DNA of 64,000 nt, from contig CAVXDY010000003.1 of NCBI GenBank assembly GCA_963760715.1, positions 372,001 to 436,000 of the forward strand, given 5' to 3'. This document shows, piece after piece, positions 46,772-55,600 of the stretch. The stretch comes from CAVXDY01 sp963760715. Lineage in GTDB: Bacteria > Actinomycetota > Thermoleophilia > Miltoncostaeales > Miltoncostaeaceae. The translations under genes were made by a program, and so were the position numbers. Each line of letters begins with the position of its first letter. Positions within the stretch are counted from its first letter, which is position 1. The notes below the pieces were generated by a model. That model did no database searches and had not been told where the DNA came from. It saw only the letters and a program-made list of their open reading frames with translations.

Positions 46772-47692
46772 ATGCGCTACATCGTGACCGGAGCGGCGGG
46801 ATTCCTGGGTTCGCACCTCGCGGATTCGCTGCTGGCCGCCGGCCACACGGTCTCCGCGGTCGACTGCTTCTCGGACTACTACTCGCGCGACATCAAGGAG
46901 GGCAACGCCGCCGGGTTCCCCGTGCTCCCGATCGACCTCGCCGAGACGCCGATCGACGACCTTCTCGCGGACGCCGACGGCGTCTTCCACCTGGCGGGGC
47001 AGCCGGGCGTGCGCGGGGGATGGGGTGACGACTACGCGCGGTATCTCCACGACAACGTGATGGCGACGGCCATGGTCTTTCAGGCGTGTGAGCGCCACTC
47101 GGTCCGGGTCGTCTTTGCGTTGACGTCCTCGGTGTACGGGTCCGCGCTCTCGTACCCCACCGCCGAGTCCACTCTGCCCGCCCCGATCTCCCCGTACGGC
47201 GTGAGCAAGGTCTCCTGCGAGCTCCTCGCCTACGCGATGGCCGCCACGGGATTGGACGCCGTCGGCATTCGCTACTTCACCGTGTACGGCCCGCGCCAGC
47301 GGCCGGACATGGCCTTCGCGCGGCTCCTGGCGTCATGCCACACCGATTCGGCCTTCCCCCTCTACGGCGACGGCTCGGCCTCCCGGAGCTTCACCTACGT
47401 CGCCGACGCGGTGTCGGCCACCGTCGCGCTCATGACCGCGGGCCGTTCCGGCGAGATCTACAACGTCGGGGGCGGAGAGGAGGCGAGGATGGATGAGGTC
47501 ATCGCGCTCGTGACCTCGATCACCGGCACGTCACCGCGAATCGAGCGATGTCCCGCGACCCGGGGCGACGTCGCCCGCACCAAGGCGGACACGTCACGGG
47601 TGACCGCCGACACCGGGTGGGAGCCGCAGGTGGGCGTCCGAGAGGGCCTCACGGCCCAGTGGCAGCACCTGGGCGTCGGCTCCCCCGCGTGA
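46772..47692 (+). CDS. NAD-dependent nucleotide-sugar epimerase/dehydratase
   Basis: Extended SDR of 306 residues with the NAD motif GAAGFLGSH (GxxGxxG at residues 7-13), the Ser of TSSVYG, the catalytic YxxxK (YGVSK) and the IRYFTVYGPRQRPDMA motif common in UDP-glucuronate 4-epimerases and UDP-glucose 4-epimerases. It probably supplies an activated sugar for the upstream transferases and ends the cluster. Confidence 0.9.
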   Translation: MRYIVTGAAGFLGSHLADSLLAAGHTVSAVDCFSDYYSRDIKEGNAAGFPVLPIDLAETPIDDLLADADGVFHLAGQPGVRGGWGDDYARYLHDNVMATAMVFQACERHSVRVVFALTSSVYGSALSYPTAESTLPAPISPYGVSKVSCELLAYAMAATGLDAVGIRYFTVYGPRQRPDMAFARLLASCHTDSAFPLYGDGSASRSFTYVADAVSATVALMTAGRSGEIYNVGGGEEARMDEVIALVTSITGTSPRIERCPATRGDVARTKADTSRVTADTGWEPQVGVREGLTAQWQHLGVGSPA

Positions 47693-47716
47693 GGTCGGCC
47701 GGCGGGTCGCCAGCGC

Positions 47717-49150
47717 CTAACCGGCGGCGGCGGCCGCGCTCAGCGCGCGCCGGTCGAGCTTGCCGCCCGCCAGGCGCGGGAGCGTCTCCAGCACGGCCAC
47801 CGGTCCGGGCGCCAGGTCGGGCGACAACCGCCGGGCCACGTGGCGGCGCAGCTCGCGGGCGAGCCCGGGCGCGGCCGGGCCCGGCGGCGCGGCGGTGACC
47901 ACGAACGCGGCCGGGCGCACCCGCCCGCGCTGGTCGCTGCCCACCACCGCGGCCTCGGTCACGAGCGGGTGCTCGGCCAGCGCGCGCTCGATCTCGAGCG
48001 GGCTCACCAGACGGCCGCTCACCTTGAAGAGGTCATCCGCGCGTCCCAGCAACCGGAGCGCGTCCCCGTCGCGGGCGACCACGTCCTCGGTGCGCGTCCA
48101 GCGTCCGCGGCGCAGCCGGGCCGTGAGCTCCGGGAGTCGCCAGTACCCGAGCGCTGCGCACGGCGTGCGGACCCACAGCGGCCCCGTGCGCCCCCCGTAC
48201 CGGCCCACCCGCACCTCCACGCCCGGGCTGACGCGCGACAGCGTCCCGTCGCCGTCGCCCGAGAGGTAGACGTCGCCGCACTCGGACGCCCCGAGGGCGT
48301 CGATCAGCGTGATTCCGAGATCCGCCGTCTCGCGCGCCAGGCCCGGTGAACAGCGGTCGCCCGTGGAGAGGGTGGCGCGCAGCGACGGAAGCCCACCGCG
48401 CATGTCGGGATCGTGCCGCAGCACGCTGGCGATCTGGGCCCAGTGCATCGGCACGCCCGCGAGCACGGTGACGCCGTCCCGGACGACCGCGTCCAGCGTC
48501 CCGCGCGGCGTCGTCCGCGCCGCCGACAGCACGGCCGCCGCGCCCGCGGCGAGCGGGCGGGCGAGGCCGAGGAAGAACCCCAGCGCGGTCGCCGTGCGCG
48601 CGGTCGCGAGGACGCGGTCGCCCGGACCCACGCCCAGCACGTCGCGCAGGAAGCTCGGCAGCGCCGGCGAGAAGGTGCGATGCGCGTGGACCACGCCCTT
48701 CGGCCGCCCCGTGGTTCCCGAGGTGTAGACGATCAACGCGGGATCCTCCGGGAGCACCGCGGCGACCGGTCGCTCGGCCGCCCGGTCCAGCATCCCGGGA
48801 CGGTTCACGAGGACGCGCGGCGTGCAGTCCTCGAGGATCGCCGCCGTCAGCGAGGCCGGCCGCCCGGCGTCGAGCGGCACGGCGATCGCACCGAGGCGCA
48901 TCGCCCCGATCATCGCCGCCACGGCCTCCCGCCCGTCGGGCAGCGCCACCGCCACCCGGTCGCCCGCGCGGACGCCGAGGCCGTGAAGCCCCCCGGCGGC
49001 GCGCCCGCAGGCCTCGGACAGCTCCTCGAACGTCCACCGGCCGTGGTCGTCCAGCAACGCGGGCCCGCGGCGCCCGGCGAGGCGGTGGGCCTCCACGAGG
49101 TGGTGCGCCGCGTTGGCGCCCGACACCCGATCGCTGGCGGATCGGTCCAT
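47717..49150 (-). CDS. AMP-forming acyl-CoA synthetase/ligase (benzoate-CoA ligase-like)
   Basis: ANL-superfamily enzyme of 477 residues. The ATP-binding motif is YTSGTTGRPKGVVHAH (about residue 142), DALGASECGDVYLSG is the A5-like region, GRADDLFKVSGRLVSP the hinge, and the C-terminal lysine lies in LAGGKLDRRAL. Short acyl-CoA ligases with this hinge often act on aryl or small acids. It lies 65 bases downstream of the HExxE gene on the same strand, so it may belong to that operon or be independent. Confidence 0.88.
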   Translation of the reverse strand: MDRSASDRVSGANAAHHLVEAHRLAGRRGPALLDDHGRWTFEELSEACGRAAGGLHGLGVRAGDRVAVALPDGREAVAAMIGAMRLGAIAVPLDAGRPASLTAAILEDCTPRVLVNRPGMLDRAAERPVAAVLPEDPALIVYTSGTTGRPKGVVHAHRTFSPALPSFLRDVLGVGPGDRVLATARTATALGFFLGLARPLAAGAAAVLSAARTTPRGTLDAVVRDGVTVLAGVPMHWAQIASVLRHDPDMRGGLPSLRATLSTGDRCSPGLARETADLGITLIDALGASECGDVYLSGDGDGTLSRVSPGVEVRVGRYGGRTGPLWVRTPCAALGYWRLPELTARLRRGRWTRTEDVVARDGDALRLLGRADDLFKVSGRLVSPLEIERALAEHPLVTEAAVVGSDQRGRVRPAAFVVTAAPPGPAAPGLARELRRHVARRLSPDLAPGPVAVLETLPRLAGGKLDRRALSAAAAAG

Positions 49151-49215
49151 GTCCGCATGCTGGTCTCAGCACGCGGGCCCGACCACGCCCCCTAGGGCTC
49201 GACCGACGACACCCC

Positions 49216-50052
49216 TCAGCCGAGGCCGAGGTCCGCCATGCGCGCGCGGATCGCCGCCGCGCGGGCCTCCGCGCCCATCCGGGTGCTCGCGCGGCGCTCG
49301 TAGGCATGGCGCAGGGCCGGATCGCTGGGCGAGACCCCGGTGAAGAGCTCGGTCATCGGCGTGTACTGGTTGACCGTTTCCCGGATCGGGCGCCAGTTCT
49401 CGTCGAGCAGTCCGAGGTTCCGGAACGTAAGCTCCCCGCCGGTCCCGGCGGCCTGCCACCACTCGCTCGTCGCCGGATCGCGCCACGACAGGTAGCCGCC
49501 CTCGATGACCTGGCGCGGCTCGGTCAGCGAGCCGGTGAAGCTGTAGCGGACGCCCGGAGCGCCGACCGGGTCGTAGTAGCTCGGCGTGCAGAAGTCCGAG
49601 ACGAGGTAACCGTTGACCGTGTACGCCCACTGGGCGGCGCCCGGCGGGTCGCAGACCTCGACCAGGAACTCCACCAGTCCCTGGCCGGCCACGGGCGAGC
49701 CGCCGGGCACGGTCCGGTTGCCCCAGGGGTCGATGACCATCTCGATCGCCTCGTGGCTCGCCGTCAGCGACCAGCTCGGGCTCGCCTCGACGAGCGAGAA
49801 CGGCTGCCCATTGCGGTCGAGGTGGATCCCGACGGCCTCGATGCCCGGGAAGTGGTCGCCCACGAGGATCGGCCAGTAGCCGGGAGGGACGTGGTCGAGC
49901 GATCCGAAGGCGTCGATCGTCGCCTGCACCCCCCAGATCGGCGCCACGTCGCGGATGAGCTGGCGCTGGAGCGCCGCGGCGATCTCCGCCACGGCGCGGC
50001 GCGGCACCTGCGGCGCCTCCACGACCAGGGCGAGGTGGATGGGCGGCGTCAT
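49216..50052 (-). CDS. HExxE putative metalloprotein of the HopA1/APH operon
   Basis: A 278-residue protein not assigned to a named family. Its most striking feature is SHEAIEMVIDPWGN, where H100-E101-x-x-E104 and D108 form a zincin-like HExxE...D pattern, in a domain of alternating helices and strands (HLALVVEAPQVPRRAVAEI, YWPILVGDHFPGIEAVGIHLD). A metal-dependent hydrolase or peptidase is a reasonable guess, but a full zinc-ligand set is not evident. Its ATG overlaps the HopA1 stop (ATGA), so it is expressed with it. If the operon modifies a peptide, it could be a leader peptidase; this is speculation. Confidence 0.7.
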   Translation of the reverse strand: MTPPIHLALVVEAPQVPRRAVAEIAAALQRQLIRDVAPIWGVQATIDAFGSLDHVPPGYWPILVGDHFPGIEAVGIHLDRNGQPFSLVEASPSWSLTASHEAIEMVIDPWGNRTVPGGSPVAGQGLVEFLVEVCDPPGAAQWAYTVNGYLVSDFCTPSYYDPVGAPGVRYSFTGSLTEPRQVIEGGYLSWRDPATSEWWQAAGTGGELTFRNLGLLDENWRPIRETVNQYTPMTELFTGVSPSDPALRHAYERRASTRMGAEARAAAIRARMADLGLG

Positions 50053-51053
50053 GCCCGCACCTCGGTGCCGGCCGGCCGTCCGAGGTGGGGGGCCTCGAGC
50101 GCGATCCCGTCCAGGGCGAAGCGCTCGCGCACGAGCTCGAGCCGGGCGTCGAGGTCCTCGAGCCCGCGCTCGGCCGCGGCCACCGCGGCCTCGGCGATGA
50201 GGCGGCACCGGTGCGCGCCGAAGCTCTCGGCGCCGCCGGGGTCCTCGGCGAACGCGGCGCCGGGCCCGAGGGGGAGCGTCATCGCGGGCGCGCCCCCGCG
50301 GAGGAACGGCGCGAGCGCCGCGGCCAGGTCGTCCGCGGCGTCGAGGGCCCGCTCGCGGTCCCGGCGTTCGAAGTAGAGCACGGCCGCGTCGCGGCGATCG
50401 AAGCCGCCGGGCTCGTCCACGACCTTGGCCATGAACGCGAGCCCGGCGTCGTTCAACCGGCGGGTCGCCTCGCGCACGAACGGGACCGCGCCCTCCCGGC
50501 CCAGGTCGAGGTACACCCGGTCGAGGCGCCGGGGCCGGCCGGAGAAGCCGCGCTCGCCGCGCGCCATGTAGAAGCCGGGCGACAGCGCCGGCAGGTCGGC
50601 GGGAAGCCGGACCATGACGTCGCGGCCGATGTCCGGGGCGCCATCGTCTGTCACGATCTCCGCCGCGGTCACCCAGAGGCGCAGGCTGGCCCGCTCGACG
50701 ACCCAGTGCCCGTCGTCCTCCGCGACGATGCGCCAGCCCGGCTCCAGGCAGCCGGTGCTCGCGTTGGCGACGGCCAGCTCGTACGAGAACGCCCGGTCCT
50801 CCCCCGTGGGTCGCGGCGGCGGCGCGCTCGCCGGCCGGGGAGCGCCCTCGGTGAAGAAGGAGTCGTACAGGCGCGTCCTGATGCTCCCGACGAGCGCGCG
50901 CCGGACGCCCCGCGTGCCGGCGAGACGCACCACGATCTCCGGGAGGTCGGCGACTTCGCCCATCCACGCGTGTGACGTGGGCGATCGCACATCGAGCGCG
51001 TCGAGCGCGTCGCCGATCGCCACGGCGGCGTCGGCGCGCGATGCCGTCGTCAT
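50049..51053 (-). CDS. HopA1-family protein (putative phospho-Ser/Thr lyase)
   Basis: A 334-residue protein with the HopA1 family pattern: FSYELAVANASTGCLEPGW, RDVMVRLPADLPALSPGFYMARG, RVYLDLGREGAVPFVREAT, DAAVLYFERRD and PGAAFAEDPGGAESFGAHRC. First known as a type III effector of Pseudomonas, the family also includes RiPP enzymes (TvaD of thioviridamide, LxmY of lexapeptide) thought to eliminate phosphate from Ser/Thr and make dehydro amino acids. The start at 51053 overlaps the stop of the APH-like kinase gene by four bases, the pairing seen in those pathways. No type III secretion gene is present. Confidence 0.83.
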   Translation of the reverse strand: MTTASRADAAVAIGDALDALDVRSPTSHAWMGEVADLPEIVVRLAGTRGVRRALVGSIRTRLYDSFFTEGAPRPASAPPPRPTGEDRAFSYELAVANASTGCLEPGWRIVAEDDGHWVVERASLRLWVTAAEIVTDDGAPDIGRDVMVRLPADLPALSPGFYMARGERGFSGRPRRLDRVYLDLGREGAVPFVREATRRLNDAGLAFMAKVVDEPGGFDRRDAAVLYFERRDRERALDAADDLAAALAPFLRGGAPAMTLPLGPGAAFAEDPGGAESFGAHRCRLIAEAAVAAAERGLEDLDARLELVRERFALDGIALEAPHLGRPAGTEVRA

Positions 51054-52021
51054 GACATCCCCAGGAGGTCGCGGGCGGCGTGGGCGGGATCGTGGAGCAG
51101 GTGCGCCGCGACCTGCACGTGCGCGACCGCGCATGGATGGAGACCCGTGTCGGACTCCGTGCACTCGAAGCCGGAGTGGACGAGGCGGACGGCGGCGAGC
51201 TCAGCGCAGCGCTCGATCCAGGCGTCGCCGCCGGCGGGCGGCGCGGACTCGCGGTACGCGCACCAGAACGCGCGGAGCCCGGGCGCGAGGGCCTCCATGG
51301 GGAGGTCGGCCTCGCCGGCGAGACGCTCGGGCGGCACCTCGGGCACGGCCGGGATGGAGCAGAGCCATGCGCTGACGCACGCGGCGGCGAAGCAGCCGGC
51401 GTCCCACACCCGCTCCCCTGCGCCGCCCATCTCCCAATCGACCAGCCAGACCCGTGGGTCGTCGCGCTGCCCGACGAGCACGTTCTCCCACCGGAGGTCC
51501 CCGTGCACGAGGGCATCGCCCGAAGGCGGTGCCAGCGCACGGAGGCGCGCCTCCAGTTCGGAGCGCTGGATCATCTTCAGGAGTTCGAGCCCGCCGCCGC
51601 TCAGGAGCCTCAGGCGCCGCGGGGTGGGCCGGACGACCCCGAGGCCGCCGCGCAGCCAGTCCGAGCGCGGGACATCGGGTCCGGGAACGCCGGCCTCCCG
51701 GTGGAGGTCGCCGACCGCCCGTCCGACCGCGCCGGCGACGGCGGGGTCGAGCGTGCCCTCGGACGTGACGTGCTCGGCGAGGTTCGGCGCCGGGACCTCC
51801 TCCATGTGCAACTCGCCCGAGTCTGCGTCCCACCACACGCCGAGCGGCAGGCGCGCGGCCGTCGCGGGGCACCGCTCGATCAGGGCGTCGTAGAGCGCCT
51901 TCTCGCGGAGCAGGTCCTCCGTGTGACCGGCGCTCTGCGACGCCTTCACGAACGAGCGCCGCCCGGAGGCGTCATCCCGACGGGTGAGGTGCCGGCTGAG
52001 GGGTGGCGCAGCGATCGTCAA
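51050..52021 (-). CDS. APH-family phosphotransferase paired with HopA1
   Basis: Protein-kinase-like phosphotransferase of about 323 residues. It shows RRSFVKAS (ATP-site lysine), the catalytic loop ALVHGDLRWENVLV (HGDxxxxN) and the metal-binding LVDWEMGG. In thioamitide and class V lanthipeptide pathways an APH-like kinase (TvaC, LxmK) phosphorylates Ser/Thr of the precursor for the HopA1 partner. The best start is a TTG at 52021, just before the conserved PLSRHL; a GTG at 52066 would overlap the upstream gene by 35 bases. The start is therefore uncertain. Aminoglycoside resistance is unlikely in this context. Confidence 0.83.
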   Translation of the reverse strand: MTIAAPPLSRHLTRRDDASGRRSFVKASQSAGHTEDLLREKALYDALIERCPATAARLPLGVWWDADSGELHMEEVPAPNLAEHVTSEGTLDPAVAGAVGRAVGDLHREAGVPGPDVPRSDWLRGGLGVVRPTPRRLRLLSGGGLELLKMIQRSELEARLRALAPPSGDALVHGDLRWENVLVGQRDDPRVWLVDWEMGGAGERVWDAGCFAAACVSAWLCSIPAVPEVPPERLAGEADLPMEALAPGLRAFWCAYRESAPPAGGDAWIERCAELAAVRLVHSGFECTESDTGLHPCAVAHVQVAAHLLHDPAHAARDLLGMS

Positions 52022-52031
52022 CGGCGCCCGC

Positions 52032-52625
52032 TCAGTCCCCGCAGAGGGGCGTGGTCCTCTTACCACCTCCGCCGTACAGCCCCGCCTGGGTGCCCCACGC
52101 GGAGCTCTGCGAGCCGGGCTGGCCGAGGTAGTCGTCCACGAGGGCGCCGCCGAGGTAGGTGGAGAACGACGGCCCGATCCTGGTCTCCTGGACCACCCGA
52201 TAGGGAATCGGGACCCCCAACTTATCGACGGCCTTCAGCCAGACCGTGATGGTGTCCTGACGCTCCGCTTTGAGCTCGTAGCGCCAGCCGATCAGGCAGC
52301 TACGGTGGAAATCCACATAGCGATCGAGGCGGGGGGTCAAGTAAATCCGCCGCACGTCCCCCGCGGGGTCCTTCAAGGCCCGAACCTTCTTCGCCAAGCC
52401 TTTAACGCTGGCCGTGTCGCCGTTCTTCTTCGCAATCGCGATGAACTCGAGTGCTCGCTCAACGATGGTCGATTGCCCGGCGTACCCCCGCAGGACGATC
52501 GCGTCGGCGGCGCCTTCAACGTCGTCCCCAAAGGCGTCTACCAGTGTCGAGGACGGGAGGGGGTCCTTTGCAACGAGCCGTACACGCCCCCACCAACCCT
52601 CTTCATCCGGATAGTTCGTAGACAT
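52032..52625 (-). CDS. 197-residue protein with Gly-rich, Thr/Cys tail; candidate substrate of the APH/HopA1 pair
   Basis: Not recognised. The body is folded-looking (AADAIVLRGYAGQSTIVERA, RIYLTPRLDRYVDFHRSCL, DTITVWLKAVDKLGVPIPYR). The last 27 residues are quite different: Ser/Gln/Gly-rich (GSQSSAWGTQAGLY), then GGGG and KRTTPLCGD, with Thr191, Thr192 and Cys195 near the end. A long leader-like domain, a Gly-rich linker and a short Ser/Thr/Cys tail next to a Ser/Thr kinase-lyase pair is what a RiPP precursor would look like. Base composition is less GC-rich than neighbouring genes. It starts 13 bases after the WD40 gene and ends about 10 before the kinase. Confidence 0.75.
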   Translation of the reverse strand: MSTNYPDEEGWWGRVRLVAKDPLPSSTLVDAFGDDVEGAADAIVLRGYAGQSTIVERALEFIAIAKKNGDTASVKGLAKKVRALKDPAGDVRRIYLTPRLDRYVDFHRSCLIGWRYELKAERQDTITVWLKAVDKLGVPIPYRVVQETRIGPSFSTYLGGALVDDYLGQPGSQSSAWGTQAGLYGGGGKRTTPLCGD

Positions 52626-52638
52626 GCCCTCCTCCTGT

Positions 52639-55600
52639 TCAGTTCGGCACGTGGAAGTCGGCCTGCTCGGCCTCGGTCAGGTCACGCGTCGTGCGCTCTT
52701 TCGCGGCCGCCTCGACGTCGCCGATCGGGCCGCAGACGTCGCACGAGATCTCACGGATGACGTTGTCGCTCCCGTACCAGGCGATCGCGGGGGCGGCCCC
52801 GGCCGCGGTCACCACGTTCGCCGGCTGCGGGATGGTGAGGAGGGTCACGCCGCGTCGCCAGTCAGTGACGCGGACGGCGTCGGAGCCACCCGAGACGACC
52901 CGGTCGTCGCCGGCGAACGTCACCGACCACACCGAGTCCTGGTGGCTGCGGATGATCGTGACCGGCTTCGTGCCGGTGAGGTCCCAGACGCGCACGGTCT
53001 TGTCGCCGCTGGCCGAGGCCAGCCAGTGGCCGTCGGGGCTGAAGGCGACCGACGTCACCGGGCCGTCGTGCGTCCCGATGGTGCGGGAGCCGCCGGTCAT
53101 CCCCGACAACTTCACGATGCCGTCCTGGCCGCCGCTCGCGAGGATGCGTCCATCGGGACTGAAGGCGACGGCGAACGCGCCGTGCTCGTGCCGCGCGACG
53201 ATGCGGGGCTTCGCTCCTGGTGTGAGGTCGATCGTCACGACCCGACCGCTCGGCGAGAGCGCGACGGCCACCCGCCGACCGCGCGGATCCAGCGCCACGC
53301 CCGCGCCCGTGTCGTTCGGGTACCTCTTCTCGGTGAGCACGTGGCCCGAGGCATCACGCACGATGACGCCTCCCGCGGGGGCGGCCAGGAGTCCGTTGGC
53401 GACGAGTCCTCCCTCGACTGCGCCCGACCACGTGCTGGCTCCCGGGATGGCGGGCAGCACCGGCGTGGTCGCCGACCTGCCGGGCGTCCAGCGCTCGACG
53501 GAGGAGTCGGCCTGGACGATCACGACCTCGGAGCCTCGCGCGTCGAACGTGACGCCGCCCGTGAATGCCGGGGTGCGCCCCGGCAGCTCGTTGTCGACGC
53601 CGGCCGTCGCGTCCCACTGGCGGACCGCCCCGTCTGAACCGACGCTGACGGCCCTCGTCGGGCCGTCCCAGCCGACTCCGAGAGCCGCCCCCAAGTGCCC
53701 GATCAGGACCGACAGCAGCCGCCCGTCTCGGTCAAAGATGCGGACCGCGCCGCTCCCGCTCGCCGTCTCGACGCGCGACCCGTCGCCGGACCAGGCGATG
53801 TCGTTGACCCCGTCCGGGTCGGGACGAGAGAAGACGCGGGCCGGGCGCGGCCCGAGCCGGAAGACCTCCAGCCCCGCCGAGGTGCCGACTGCGAGGAGCT
53901 TCCCGTCCGGGCTGACCGCGAGCGACTGCCCCGGGGCGTCGGTCGAGATCGACGTCGGTGCCGACGAGCCGCCCACATGCTCCAGGCCTTGGGCAGCGGT
54001 CAGGACGAAGTAGCCGCCCCCGGCGGGATCGGGCACCGCGTCCAGGGAGCCGTCGGGGATCGGCTGGATCCGGTGGTCGGTCAGGCCGACCAGGTACGCG
54101 CCGCTGTCCGACGTGACGATGACCTGGTCGCCTCCCGGCATGGCGTTCACATTGGAGACCCGCCCCTTCACGCCGGCGATCCGCTCGGGCGCCCCAGGCG
54201 CGTCGCGGCCGGGCCAGAGCACGATGGCGCCGTCCGCGCCGCCGGTCACGTATCCGGTCGGGGTCGCGGCCAGGGCCTCGATGCCCTCCGGCCACGTCCC
54301 GATGAGCTCGGGCGACGCGCCGCGCGGGTCCTTCGCCGGGTCCCAGACCCGGAAGTTGCCCTTCTGCGTCACAACGGCGATGCGGCCCCCCGGCATCTGA
54401 ACGGCTCCGTTGGCAGGCTCGTTGGGAAGTCTGGAGCGCCGCGCGGATCTTCGAGTCGTGCGCGCTCTGGCGCAGGCTGTCCTCGGCCTCGACCGTGGGA
54501 GACGCCGCGTATGCGTCCTCGGCGAGCAGCGTCGCGAGCTCAGGGTCGCGCTGGCGCGCCAGCGTCGAGCTGCCGGCGAGCTGCCGTGAGGTGGCAAGGT
54601 CGCGCTGGTCGGTGGCGTCGTTACGCTGGACGAGTGCGAAGACGGCGATCGCGGCGATGATCGCCGCGACGGCCGCCAGAGCACCCGATGGCGATCCGGG
54701 TGCGCCGGCGCCGGGTCGTCCGCTCCCGCTGGACCCGTGCCCGGCTCGCCGAGAGGAAGCCCCGCTCGAGCTCGTTGAGGTCCGACTCGTCGCGCCCCTC
54801 CCACAGCGCCAGAGGCGCGCCGCGATAGAGCTGGCCTTCGTCGCGGCCTCCGGCGTCCCAGTCGCCTGCGGCGTCGGACAGCCGGCGGTGCAGCGCGCAG
54901 GCTGCTCGCGGTCGTCGTCGATCCAGCCGCGCAGCTCCGGCCAGCCGCGGATGAGGGCCTCGTGGGTGACCTCGACGACGGGCTCGCCGGTGACCTCGTC
55001 GCGACCGGTCGTCACGAGGCGTGCCTCGGCCAGCGCGTCGACCACGCCGTTGACCTCGGCCTGCTCCTCGGGGCGGGTCACCAGCTCGCGGCGCTCCGCC
55101 CGGCGCCGGGTGTCCTCGGCGCCCTCACCGGGCTGGGTCAGGCGCAGCAGCACGCGCCGCGCGATGGCCTGGCGTTCCGGATCCATCCCCCCGTACACCT
55201 CGTTGGCGCGCCGGGCGAGCGCGCCCTCGACGCCTCCGGACGCCGCGTACGCCTCGAGCGTCAGCGTCCGATCACGGCGACGGCGCCACAGCTCGTACAA
55301 CAGGTGCTCGAGCAGGGGCAGGGTGCCCGGACGGTCGGAGACGTCGGTGAGGATGCGGCGGGTGAGGCCGGGCTCCAGCTCGAGGCCGCAGCGGCGGGCC
55401 GGCTCCTCGATGGCCCGGCGCAGGCCCCGGGCGTCGAGCGGCCCGACGAGCACCTGGTGATCGGCGACCAGAGCGCGCGCCTCGGGGTGCTCGGCGAGCC
55501 GGTGGTAGAAGTCGGCCCGCATCGTGGTGACGACGACGGTCCGCCCGCCGGGGATCGTGGAGGCGTAGACGAGGTTCCCGAGGAAGGCGGCGCGCTCACC

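Noticed and set aside
50049..51053. HopA1 as a type III secretion effector
   Set aside because: No secretion genes or chaperones are present, and the high-GC, apparently Gram-positive context does not fit. The APH partner points to the enzyme role instead.
51050..52021. APH-like protein as an antibiotic-resistance kinase
   Set aside because: It is embedded between the HopA1 gene and a candidate substrate with overlapping frames, and nothing nearby relates to resistance.
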